Assembly (NCBI GenBank): GCA_045600105.1
Contig: JAZRXG010000024.1
Coordinates: 1-35,411, forward strand
Length of the DNA stretch: 35,411 bases
DNA from: UBA1206 sp045600105
Lineage (GTDB): Bacteria > Bacillota > Clostridia > Oscillospirales > CAG-382
Direction: 5' to 3'
Within the stretch, counting starts at the first letter, position 1. The number at the start of each line of letters is the position of its first letter. A program made the translations under genes and the position numbers. Positions 6,525-14,176 of the stretch are shown piece by piece. Under the pieces are notes generated by a model. That model had not been told where the DNA came from. It saw only the letters and a program-made list of their open reading frames with translations, and ran no database searches.

Positions 6525-7744
6525 CACTCGGAAAAGCGCGCGGCGTCATCGACGCTTCGCCGTCCAAATCCCACCTCGTGCGCCTTCTCTTTCTGTCGTA
6601 TATGTCGGAGGGCTGCTCGTCCATAACGCTTCCGGCAAACGAGATATGCTCCGACGTTTCGGACGCCCTGAACTGCGCCGGCGTTTTCGGCAAAAAATGC
6701 GTTTTTGAAAATAAAATAATAAAAGTCGTGTTGAGCGAACACAAAAGCTCCGTATCCGTCGAAGGCAGCGCGGCGACACTTCGGTTCCTGCTTGCGTGCG
6801 GCAGCGCGAAGGGCGTGAATTTCACCGTAAAATGCGGCGAAAAGCTGCGCGAACGTCCGCACAACGAACTTGTTGACGTGCTTGACGCTCACGGCGCGGA
6901 AATTTCAGCGACGAAAGACGGCTTTGCCGTGAGCGGAAAGCTGGTTCGCGGCGATTTTTGCGTATCCGCCGAAAAAACGAGTCAGTACGTTTCGTCTCTC
7001 TGCCTCGCTCTGCCTTTTGTAAAGGGGGACAGCAGGGTGACGGTTGACGGCAGAATCGCATCATTGCCTTATCTGAAAATGACGCTTTCGGTTCTTTCCG
7101 GCGTCGGCTGCGGGATACGCGAAAAAAACGGCGGCTTTGAAATCGACGGCGGCTTCGTTTGCGACGGCGTGAACACCTCGTGCGAGGGCGACTGGTCGTC
7201 CGCGGCGGCGTTCTTGTGCATGGGTGCCGTCGGCGGAAGCGTAAAAGTCAACGGCGTTTCGCTTTCCTCGCTCCAGGGTGACAAAGTTATCTGCGAAATT
7301 CTCGAAAAATCGGGGGAAAACGTCGTTTTCGACGAAAACGGCGTGACCGCCGAAAAGGGAAAGAACCTGCCGTTCGACGTTGACGTCACCGATATCCCCG
7401 ACCTTGCGCCCGTTCTCGCGGCGTACGCCTTCTTCTGTAACGGAACGTCGGTCATCCGCTGCGTTTCGCGGCTTAAATACAAAGAAAGCGACAGGGTAAA
7501 AGCCATCGTGGACACAATAACCCGTTTCGGCGGCATTTCGTCGTTCGACGGGGAAAACATATATATCGAAAAAGGCGTTTTTGCTCCCGCGTATGCCGAT
7601 TGCGAAAACGACCACAGAATAGCTTTTCTGCTCGCCATCCTTTCGGCGGCGGGAAAGACCGGAATAAACGGCGGAGAATGTGCGGCGAAATCGTGCCCGT
7701 CGTTCTTTGAGAAATACAAACAAATCGGAGGGGAAATATCATGA
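6515..7744 (+). CDS. aroA: 3-phosphoshikimate 1-carboxyvinyltransferase (EPSP synthase)
   Basis: This 409-residue enzyme transfers the enolpyruvyl group of PEP to shikimate 3-phosphate. It opens with the substrate-binding ASPSKSHLVRLLFLS, has SAATLRFLLACGS in place of the usual NSGTTxR-type segment, TSQYVSSLCLALPF, EGDWSSAAAFLCMGA, VTDIPDLAPVLAAYA and SRLKYKESDRVKAI near residue 318. It is slightly shorter and more divergent at the N-terminus than the standard ~430 residues, as in many Clostridia. It overlaps aroB at its start and aroC at its end (ATGA). Glyphosate class was not judged. Confidence 0.95.
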   Translation: MYLTLGKARGVIDASPSKSHLVRLLFLSYMSEGCSSITLPANEICSDVSDALNCAGVFGKKCVFENKIIKVVLSEHKSSVSVEGSAATLRFLLACGSAKGVNFTVKCGEKLRERPHNELVDVLDAHGAEISATKDGFAVSGKLVRGDFCVSAEKTSQYVSSLCLALPFVKGDSRVTVDGRIASLPYLKMTLSVLSGVGCGIREKNGGFEIDGGFVCDGVNTSCEGDWSSAAAFLCMGAVGGSVKVNGVSLSSLQGDKVICEILEKSGENVVFDENGVTAEKGKNLPFDVDVTDIPDLAPVLAAYAFFCNGTSVIRCVSRLKYKESDRVKAIVDTITRFGGISSFDGENIYIEKGVFAPAYADCENDHRIAFLLAILSAAGKTGINGGECAAKSCPSFFEKYKQIGGEIS

Positions 7745-8721
7745 GCAGCACGTTCGGCAGCAGAATAAAAGTCACTCTTTTCGGTGAATCGCACGGAAAA
7801 GCCATAGGCTGCGTCATCGACGGCATCCCCGCGGGGAAAAAAATCGACGAAGAAAAGCTCAAAGCGTTTCTGCGTCGCCGCACGGCGTCGAGGGAATACG
7901 AAACTCACCGCGTCGAAGAAGACGTATATGAGATACTTTCGGGGGTTTTCGGCGGCAGAACGACGGGAAGCCCGCTTTGCGCCGTTACTTACAACAAAAA
8001 TCACGATCCTTCCGCATACGACGTAATAAAAGACTGCCCTCGTCCGTCGCAGAGCGACTACGCCGCGTCGGTGAGATACGGCGGATACAACGACTACCGC
8101 GGCGGCGGCCATCTTTCGGGGCGGCTCACGTCACCTCTCTGCTTCGCGGGAGGCATCCTCAAGCAGCTTTTAGAAGAAAAGGGGATAACCGTTGAAGCTT
8201 CCGTCACCGACGATGACCTTGAAGAAAAGGCAAAAGAAGCAAAAGAAAAAGGCGATTCCGTGGGAGGGATCGTCAGATGCGTGATAAAAGGAGTCCCCGC
8301 GGGTGTCGGAGACCCCATATTCGACGGTGTCGAAAATCTTATTTCAAGTGCCGTTTTCGGCATCCCCGGTGTCAGGGGGATCGAGTTCGGCAGCGGTTTC
8401 GGCGGATGCGTCTGCCGCGGCAGCGAACAGAACGACGCGTTTTGCGTAAAAGACGGCAGTATCGCGACGCTCACCAACAACTCGGGCGGCGTCAACGGCG
8501 GCATCACCAACGGGAACGAGATCGTCTTCTCGGCGGCGTTCAGACCCGCGGCATCAATAGCGATACCGATGCAGACGGTCGACAAAACGACGATGACCGA
8601 AAAAACCGTGTCCTTCGGCGGCAGGCACGACGCCTGCTTCGTCTTCCGCGCGCTTCCGTGCGTCGAAGCCGCGGCGGCAATGGCTATCTGCCAGTTTGAC
8701 GCTATTTATTCTCGATTATAA
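7741..8721 (+). CDS. aroC: Chorismate synthase
   Basis: This 326-residue FMN-dependent lyase makes chorismate, the last common aromatic precursor. It has FGSRIKVTLFGESHGKAIGCV at the N-terminus, RRTASREYETHRVEEDVYEILSG-type binding segments, YRGGGHLSGRLTSPLCFAGG, FGSGFGGCVCRGSEQND and GGITNGNEIVFSAAFRP. The usual RPGHAD site reads RPSQSD. The protein is some 25-60 residues shorter than common AroC sequences, mostly at the C-terminus, but the conserved core is intact. ATGA overlap with aroA couples translation. Its last 20 nt overlap the convergent mnmM. Other shikimate genes (aroD, aroE, aroK) are not in the window. Confidence 0.95.
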   Translation: MSSTFGSRIKVTLFGESHGKAIGCVIDGIPAGKKIDEEKLKAFLRRRTASREYETHRVEEDVYEILSGVFGGRTTGSPLCAVTYNKNHDPSAYDVIKDCPRPSQSDYAASVRYGGYNDYRGGGHLSGRLTSPLCFAGGILKQLLEEKGITVEASVTDDDLEEKAKEAKEKGDSVGGIVRCVIKGVPAGVGDPIFDGVENLISSAVFGIPGVRGIEFGSGFGGCVCRGSEQNDAFCVKDGSIATLTNNSGGVNGGITNGNEIVFSAAFRPAASIAIPMQTVDKTTMTEKTVSFGGRHDACFVFRALPCVEAAAAMAICQFDAIYSRL

Positions 8722-9253
8722 AGAAGAACGGGCTCGTCGGCGAGTTCATGATGCGGAAAACGGCGCACATATAGTGATGCCTGTCGAGCGTTGACAAATA
8801 CTCGGAGATCATTTTCCCTTCGGCGTCGCCCTCGGGATGACCCGGGTACACCGCCACGAGGACTATCGAATCGGGAGCCATGCGTTCTATCGCGCCCATG
8901 ATGGCGGGCAGAGTCGTTTCGCGCTTGGTGGTCACCGATCTGTCGCTGCCGGGAAGCCAGCCGAGGTTGAACATACCGGCGTTGACCTTTTCGGCGACAT
9001 ATTTGTCGGCGTTGTGGTGCGAATCGAGGATAAGCATGTAGTTTTCGGGAGCGTTTTCCTTTTCGAGAAGCGTTCTCGTCGAATCGAGCGCCTCCTTCTG
9101 CACGTCAAAGGCGTATACTTTTCCGTCGTTTCCCACGGTCTGCGACAGAAAAAGCGTGTCGTGACCGTTTCCCATCGTATAATCGACGGCAACTCCGCCG
9201 GGACGGAGATGGGAAAGAATGAACTGTTTCTGTAATGCGAGAAGATCTGTCAT
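8702..9253 (-). CDS. mnmM: tRNA 5-(aminomethyl)-2-thiouridine methyltransferase MnmM (YtqB family)
   Basis: This 183-residue class I SAM methyltransferase of the YtqB/rRNA-methylase-like family has the SAM motif VDYTMGNGHDTLFLSQ and FDVQKEALDST after strand 2. The family signature FNLGWLPGSDRSVTTKRETT is followed by VLVAVYPGHPEGDAE. Bacillus and Staphylococcus homologues methylate the wobble uridine (nm5s2U to mnm5s2U) in place of the MnmC methyltransferase domain. The ATG at 9253 has no clear ribosome site; it follows the stop of the upstream microprotein by one nucleotide (TGATATG), so it probably depends on termination-reinitiation. The 3' end overlaps aroC antisense. Confidence 0.88.
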   Translation of the reverse strand: MTDLLALQKQFILSHLRPGGVAVDYTMGNGHDTLFLSQTVGNDGKVYAFDVQKEALDSTRTLLEKENAPENYMLILDSHHNADKYVAEKVNAGMFNLGWLPGSDRSVTTKRETTLPAIMGAIERMAPDSIVLVAVYPGHPEGDAEGKMISEYLSTLDRHHYMCAVFRIMNSPTSPFFFIIENK

Positions 9254-9254
9254 A

Positions 9255-9371
9255 TCATTTACGGCGCATAATGAACAGAGCCGCCGCCGCGATGACCGCG
9301 ACCGCTCCGATTATCACATACAGCAATATCCCCTGGTCGCCCATGGGGGGAGTAAGTGCAAAAGCTGCCAT
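9255..9371 (-). CDS. 38-residue single-pass membrane microprotein with a sorting-signal-like tail
   Basis: The short frame encodes a peptide that starts MAAFALTPPMGDQG, continues with a hydrophobic helix of about 20 residues (ILLYVIIGAVAVIAAAALFI) and ends MRRK. The order Pro-Pro-X-Gly-Asp, hydrophobic span, basic tail is that of the C-terminal sorting signal of sortase substrates, but standing alone and with Met where Thr is usual. It has a good ribosome site (AAAGGATG), its own promoter (9422-9450), and its stop is one base from the mnmM start. These points argue that it is translated. Function unknown; sortase processing is speculative. Confidence 0.75.
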   Translation of the reverse strand: MAAFALTPPMGDQGILLYVIIGAVAVIAAAALFIMRRK

Positions 9372-9396
9372 ATTTTCACATCCTTTATATTACTTT

Positions 9397-9411
9397 GACG
9401 GTTTTTCCGTC
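9397..9411 (-). other. Leader hairpin before the microprotein gene
   Basis: GACGG-TTTTT-CCGTC forms a 5-bp stem between the promoter and the ribosome site of the microprotein-mnmM transcript. On the minus strand the loop is AAAAA. Confidence 0.45.
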
Positions 9412-9421
9412 CGTTCAACCT

Positions 9422-9450
9422 ATATTAAACCAAAAACACGCTCAAGTCAA
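9422..9450 (-). promoter_or_regulatory. Promoter of the microprotein-mnmM operon
   Basis: On the minus strand TTGACT (9450-9445) and TAATAT (9427-9422) are separated by 17 bp. It lies back to back with the start of the chromate-type transporter genes, for which no equally good plus-strand promoter was found. Confidence 0.75.
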
Positions 9451-9471
9451 CAGTTTTTTACGGAGAGATCA

Positions 9472-10035
9472 ATGAAAACCGACAACAAATACCTCAAGCT
9501 GTTCCTCACGTTCCTCAAAATAGGCGCCTGCACGTTCGGCGGGGGCTACGCGATGATCTCAGTCATCCAGCGCGAAGCCGCCGAAAAGAACGGCTGGGTG
9601 ACCGACGACGAGATAATCGATATGCTCGCCATTTCCGAATCGACTCCGGGACCCATCGCCATCAACTCGGCGACCTTCGTCGGCTACCGTGTGGGCGGCG
9701 TTTTCGGTGCTGCCTGCGCGACCTTCGGGGTGGTGCTGCCGTCGCTCGTCATAATCACGCTCATCGCCTATTTCCTCAGGCAGTTCGCCGAATACAAGGT
9801 CGTCAGATACGCCTTCAACGGAATACGCGCGGGTGTCGTGGCGCTCGTCGCCAAGGCGTTCATCACGATGTTCAAAAAATGCCCCAAAAACGTGTTTTCC
9901 TATGCGCTGCTCGCGCTCTCCCTCGTTTCGGTGGCGTTCTTTGACGTGTCGGCGCTCATCATAATTGCCGCCGCTGCCGTCATCGGCGTGCTCTTCTTCG
10001 TCTTCACGCGGAAAAAGGAGGCGAAAACGAAATGA
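9472..10035 (+). CDS. Chromate-transporter family protein, first half-size subunit
   Basis: This 187-residue membrane protein is a single ChrA (CHR) domain with five or six hydrophobic segments. It carries the hallmarks LKIGACTFGGGYAMISVIQRE, ISESTPGPIAINSATFVGYRVGG and GVVLPSLVIITLIAYFL. Half-size CHR proteins are made as pairs in opposite topology and are annotated as chromate efflux, but in gut Clostridia the real substrate is not proven. The ATG at 9472 follows GGAGA; in-frame codons further upstream are part of the divergent regulatory region. It overlaps the next gene by 4 nt. Confidence 0.92.
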   Translation: MKTDNKYLKLFLTFLKIGACTFGGGYAMISVIQREAAEKNGWVTDDEIIDMLAISESTPGPIAINSATFVGYRVGGVFGAACATFGVVLPSLVIITLIAYFLRQFAEYKVVRYAFNGIRAGVVALVAKAFITMFKKCPKNVFSYALLALSLVSVAFFDVSALIIIAAAAVIGVLFFVFTRKKEAKTK

Positions 10036-10601
10036 TCTTTCTTGACCTTTTTTTCACGTTTTTCAAAATAGGACTGTTCACCTTCGGAGGCGGCTACGCG
10101 ATGCTGCCGTTCATCCAGCAGGAGGCGCTCGCCCACGCGTGGCTGACCGAGGAAGAGATACTCGACTTCGTCGCCGTTTCCGAATCGACACCGGGACCGT
10201 TTGCCATAAACATGGCGACCTTCGTCGGCGTTGAAAAAGCAGGTGTCCCCGGAGGCATCGTCGCCACCCTCGGCGTGGTGCTGCCGTCGTTCATCGTCAT
10301 CCTCATCGTCGCAAAATGCTTCATCGCGTTCCAAAAAAGCAAATGGGTGAACGCCGCCATGTCGGGCATAAGGCCTGCCGCCATCGGACTCATCGGCGCC
10401 GCCGTCTGCTCGGTGTTTTTGAGCGTGTTCGTCACTCCCGTCGCCGCGTTTGCCGACCTTATCAGCTATGATTACATCGTTTCGGCGGTCATTTTCGCCT
10501 TCGTGCTCTTCCTGCTTCTCAAAAAGAAGTCGCCCATCCTCGGCATCGGCATCGCCGCCGCCGCGGGTATCGCCGCCGGGTACGCGGGGGAGCTGCTGTA
10601 A
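10032..10601 (+). CDS. Chromate-transporter family protein, second half-size subunit
   Basis: This 189-residue partner of the preceding gene has the same motifs: FKIGLFTFGGGYAMLPFIQQE, VSESTPGPFAINMATFVG and TLGVVLPSFIVILIVA. The two proteins are clearly related and arose by duplication. The ATGA overlap indicates coupled, equimolar synthesis, as expected for a heterodimeric short-chain CHR transporter. The C-terminal hydrophobic segment IGIAAAAGIAAGYAGELL ends the protein. Confidence 0.92.
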   Translation: MIFLDLFFTFFKIGLFTFGGGYAMLPFIQQEALAHAWLTEEEILDFVAVSESTPGPFAINMATFVGVEKAGVPGGIVATLGVVLPSFIVILIVAKCFIAFQKSKWVNAAMSGIRPAAIGLIGAAVCSVFLSVFVTPVAAFADLISYDYIVSAVIFAFVLFLLLKKKSPILGIGIAAAAGIAAGYAGELL

Positions 10602-10636
10602 AAGCATCCGTTCACCAAAACTTAATCCGCAATTTA

Positions 10637-10665
10637 TTGACAAGTTATAATATTTATTGTAAAAT
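10637..10665 (+). promoter_or_regulatory. Promoter of the DUF4855 lipoprotein gene
   Basis: TTGACA (10637-10642), a 17-bp AT-rich spacer and TAAAAT (10660-10665). It is followed by the ribosome site AAAGGA at 10686-10690 before the ATG at 10699. Confidence 0.8.
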
Positions 10666-10698
10666 ATCAGTTACCGACAAAAAGAAAGGACCATTTTT

Positions 10699-13600
10699 AT
10701 GAAAAAGCTTGCCCTTTTCCTCGCGATCGTTCTTCTCGCGTCGTCTCTGCTCGTTGCCTGCGGCGACAGCGGAAGCGACACGTCCGACGCCGAAAGCGCC
10801 GCCGTGTCAGGCGACGTAAGCTCCGCCGAAAACGCCTCTTCCGACGTTTCTTCCGAACCCTCGTCCGAGGAACAGACCTCGTCTGTCGAAGAATCGTCCG
10901 AACCCGCCGAGGTATTCGAGTTCGCCACCGTCGTTTCGGTAGGCAAGACATATACTTCAACCGTAAAAGCCGGCGACAGTTACGAGGACTCCTATAATTC
11001 CGAACTTACCGACGGACTTTTCGCTCCCGAGACCGAAGTCGGCTACACCGAAGCGAAGCTTTCGGGCTACTCCGCGGGTGCCGCGAGCGGCGTCGAGTTC
11101 GTCATCGACCTCGAAGAAGTCGTAAGCAGAGTCTACGGCTTTGAAGTAAGCTATCTCTGCACTCACGAAGCGGGCATCGCTCCCCCCGCGAGCGTCAACG
11201 TCTACGGCTCGGCCGACGGCGAAGAATGGACGTCTCTCGGCAGAGCAAGGGTCGTCACCGGCCTCGACAGGACAATGCAGAAAGCGGTCCTCAATATAAC
11301 CTTCGCCTACGACGCAAGATACATCAAGTTCGACGTCAAGAAAGGCGGCGCCTGGATATTCATCGACGAGCTTTCCGTCATCGCGGACGTGGAAAATTCT
11401 GCTGTCGAACAGAAGTGGAAGGAAGGCATCTCGAACGCCTACGCCTCCGAGACCCTCACCTACACTGAAAGACAGAACCTGCTGCAGAAAATTTCCGTTG
11501 ACGTTCCCGACAGAACGCTTCCGCGCTACGCCGTTACCGAAGGACGCAGCTACACCGTTTCCAAAAAGCCTCTCGACGCTTACCCCGATCCGAGCGGCAA
11601 AAAGAAGCTCACCGACGGCGAATCCTCGGGATTCTACGAGAGCGGCATGTGGGTCGGCTATGAAGGCGGCGAAGAAGTGACCATCGAGCTTTCTCTCCTT
11701 GCCGAAAGAAGCGATATCGCCTGCCTCGAGCTCAACGCCTACAACAATACCGCGGTCGGCATTTCCTTCCCGACCTGCGTCACCTTCTACGCTTCCTCCG
11801 ACAAAAAGGAATGGACCGAGGTCGGACGCGTTTACGCTCCCACCGATCCGACTCAGGAGGTCTTCACCTATTCGCTCGAGCTCGCCAAAACAGTCAAGGC
11901 AAAGCACTTCAGATTCGTTCTTGCCGCGACCGACTGCAAAAAGTTCCTCGTTGACGAAGTAAGCGCGATAGTTTACAACAGCGACAAAGCCCAGCTCCTC
12001 CTCTATCCCGACATCGTTTTCCCCGAAGTAAAGGGCGACGAATTCTGGGATGCTTCCGAAAAGGATTACAACGACGTCATCAACCTCATTTCGGGTCTGC
12101 CCTGCCAGGTATCCACCGTCAGCGAACCCGAAAAGGATAACCGTTCCAACAATACAGCCATCACCTCCAAGGTGCTGACCGACGGCGTTTTCGCGACTGA
12201 AAACGGCATACACAACGGCAAATTCTTCAAATTCAACCTCGGCGGCGGAAGAAACATCTATTTCGACCTCGGCAAAGTTTCCGCGATGTCCGAATTCACC
12301 GCAAGCTTCACCAACAGGGACGAATGGGCGGTATCCGCTCCCGCGACCGTTTCGCTCGCCGCGTCCGACGACGGCATCACCTGGTACGATATCGGAACGA
12401 TGAAGGTAGATATCACCTCCGACAACGCTATCTGCAAAGGCAAGCTCACGCTCGATAAGCCCGTTGCCGCCAGATTCATCTGCTTCTCGTTCGAAGTCAA
12501 GACCTGGGCGGGCATCGACGAGCTCGAGGTGTTCGGCAAAAAGAACGCTTCAGGAGTAACGAGACTTTCCTCCGGCGAATACACCTGCCGCGGCAGGTTC
12601 TTTGCCGATGAGTACAAAGCTCCGTCGCCCGACCTTCTCGGCGGCGCAAGCGACATTTACCTCACCTACCACAAGATGGACCTTGTCCAGACCGAAGCCA
12701 TGCTCAGACCCGCCATCGCTTACCTCGACGAGGACGGCAAAGCGGTCGACACCATGTTCAACGGCTTCCTCTTCCTTCTTTCCGGCACGTTCCCGTCCGG
12801 AGGCGCGGGCCACAACCATCACACCGCTTCCGACTTTGACGCGAACATCAAAACGCTCTTCAAGGACGGTCAGAACGTAATGGCTCTCGAATCCGCCGTC
12901 GGCAAGGTCAAGGAAGAGCTTGGTCTTCCCGCCGATTATAAGGTTCCTTTCTATCTCTCGCTCTATTACGCTTCAAGCGAAAAATACGGTCTTGACGTCG
13001 ACGGCGACGGAAAAGACGAGGATCTCTCCAAGTACGAAGACAGAGTCAAGGTAATGGAATACGAGATCGACAAATACGAAGCCGAGCTCGCTTCCCACGA
13101 CTTCAGGAACATCGTCTTCTCGGGTTATTACTGGTATAACGAATCGCTGAACGACGCGAACTACGCCCTCGAGCTCACCAACGCCGTTTCCGATATGGTA
13201 CACGAACGCGGAAGCCAGCTCTTCTGGATCCCCTACTATCAGGCTTCCGGTTATTCGCTCTGGAAAGAGCACGGCATGGATGTCGCCTGCATGCAGTCCG
13301 GCTGCGCCTTCCACCTCGAAAAACCCATTGAAACCCAGGATATGTGCGCGGCACTCGTCAAGAAATACGGTATGTGCATCGAGATCGAGTACAACTCCGC
13401 CTCGGCAAATAACGAGCTTTACCGCGACAGATACCTCAACTATCTCAAGCGCGGCGTATACGACGGCTACATGACCGACTGCATACATATGTATTACCTT
13501 GAAGTTTCCAGCTTCGTCGCTCTCGCAAAGAGCAGCAACCCCGCGCTCAGAAAGTGCTACGACTACACGTACGACTTCATCAAGGGAAAGCTCGACGTCA

Positions 13601-13863
13601 TCCCCGACAAAGCTCCCGATTATTCGGTCGACGCCGCGAAGAACACCATCTTCGAGGATAAGCTCAAGACCGAAAACGACACCGAATACAGAAAGTTCAA
13701 GATCGCCGCCGTTCCCGAGCACGGCACGGTCACCATCAACGCCGACGGCACTTACGCGTATTATCCCGACAAGGATTTCACCGGGACCGACACCTTCGCG
13801 TTCGCTTACTCCGACCTTATGGATTATTCCGAAGCCACCGTCGTCACCGTAAACGTAAAATAA
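10699..13863 (+). CDS. Large lipoprotein: three discoidin-like domains, DUF4855, cadherin-like C-terminal domain
   Basis: This 1054-residue surface protein has a signal peptide ending in the lipobox LVAC with Cys21, followed by a Ser/Glu-rich linker to about residue 75. Three F5/8-type C (discoidin-like) domains follow at about 82-230, 281-428 and 480-615, each with a LTDG segment, a ...YDIG / WTEVGR-type strand and a closing DE(L/V)xV strand. A DUF4855 region lies at about 645-970 (SDIYLTYHKMD, FNGFLFLLSG, IVFSGYYWYNESLND, LFWIPYYQASG). Residues 980-1054 form an Ig/cadherin-like domain (HGTVTINADGTYAYYPDKDFTGTDTF). DUF4855 proteins are extracellular, of unknown activity, and often near glycan-handling genes. 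Very uniform C-ending codons suggest high expression. No transporter lies beside it. Confidence 0.85.
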   Translation: MKKLALFLAIVLLASSLLVACGDSGSDTSDAESAAVSGDVSSAENASSDVSSEPSSEEQTSSVEESSEPAEVFEFATVVSVGKTYTSTVKAGDSYEDSYNSELTDGLFAPETEVGYTEAKLSGYSAGAASGVEFVIDLEEVVSRVYGFEVSYLCTHEAGIAPPASVNVYGSADGEEWTSLGRARVVTGLDRTMQKAVLNITFAYDARYIKFDVKKGGAWIFIDELSVIADVENSAVEQKWKEGISNAYASETLTYTERQNLLQKISVDVPDRTLPRYAVTEGRSYTVSKKPLDAYPDPSGKKKLTDGESSGFYESGMWVGYEGGEEVTIELSLLAERSDIACLELNAYNNTAVGISFPTCVTFYASSDKKEWTEVGRVYAPTDPTQEVFTYSLELAKTVKAKHFRFVLAATDCKKFLVDEVSAIVYNSDKAQLLLYPDIVFPEVKGDEFWDASEKDYNDVINLISGLPCQVSTVSEPEKDNRSNNTAITSKVLTDGVFATENGIHNGKFFKFNLGGGRNIYFDLGKVSAMSEFTASFTNRDEWAVSAPATVSLAASDDGITWYDIGTMKVDITSDNAICKGKLTLDKPVAARFICFSFEVKTWAGIDELEVFGKKNASGVTRLSSGEYTCRGRFFADEYKAPSPDLLGGASDIYLTYHKMDLVQTEAMLRPAIAYLDEDGKAVDTMFNGFLFLLSGTFPSGGAGHNHHTASDFDANIKTLFKDGQNVMALESAVGKVKEELGLPADYKVPFYLSLYYASSEKYGLDVDGDGKDEDLSKYEDRVKVMEYEIDKYEAELASHDFRNIVFSGYYWYNESLNDANYALELTNAVSDMVHERGSQLFWIPYYQASGYSLWKEHGMDVACMQSGCAFHLEKPIETQDMCAALVKKYGMCIEIEYNSASANNELYRDRYLNYLKRGVYDGYMTDCIHMYYLEVSSFVALAKSSNPALRKCYDYTYDFIKGKLDVIPDKAPDYSVDAAKNTIFEDKLKTENDTEYRKFKIAAVPEHGTVTINADGTYAYYPDKDFTGTDTFAFAYSDLMDYSEATVVTVNVK

Positions 13864-13871
13864 GAACGACT

Positions 13872-13911
13872 AAAAAGGATTTCCGCATTTTCGGACGCGG
13901 AAATCCTTTTT
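13872..13911 (+). terminator. Terminator of the DUF4855 lipoprotein gene, GGATTTCCGC family
   Basis: AAAAAGGATTTCCGC (13872-13886) pairs with GCGGAAATCCTTTTT (13897-13911), so the A- and T-tracts are part of the stem. It lies 8 nt after the stop codon. Copy 3 of the hairpin family. Confidence 0.9.
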
Positions 13912-14055
13912 TCATTACAATCCCTCAGTCAAAAGCAAGCTTTTGACAACTCCATTTGCACAAGGGAGCCTGTTCACGTGATTCGCCGTCGGATGATATA
14001 CAAGGTATACCACCGCAAAAGCCTCTGTGATTTCAGGCAAATCTTTCTATTTGCT
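13912..14055. repeat. Modular intergenic repeat, copy A
   Basis: After the terminator come TTCATTACAATCCCTCAGTC, the palindrome TCAAAAGCAAGCTTTTGA, AAGGGAGCCTGTTCACG, ATTCGCCGTCG, ATATACAAGGTATACCACCG and AAAAGCCTCTGTGATTTCAGG. TCCCT (13921-13925) can pair with AGGGA around the inner palindrome to give a cruciform. The same blocks recur at 31793-32030 and 33737-33893. A TTAATGCTTAAGG module follows to about 14080. Confidence 0.85.
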
Positions 14056-14100
14056 TAATACTTAATGCTTAAGGCTTTGATCTTTTATTGAATTTTACTG

Positions 14101-14129
14101 TTGCAAAAGAGATTTATTTGTGGTATAAT
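14101..14129 (+). promoter_or_regulatory. Promoter of the phosphoesterase operon
   Basis: TTGCAA (14101-14106), a 17-bp spacer and TATAAT (14124-14129), with TGG directly before the -10 (extended -10). Confidence 0.8.
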
Positions 14130-14176
14130 TAAAATGTCGGGAAATAAGGATATTTTTTGATTTGGCGGTGAATGAT

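Noticed and set aside
9394..9428. Plus-strand promoter for the ChrA-type genes
   Set aside because: TTGACG and TATATT are present but 20 bp apart, and the -35 lies within the leader hairpin of the divergent gene. Not convincing.
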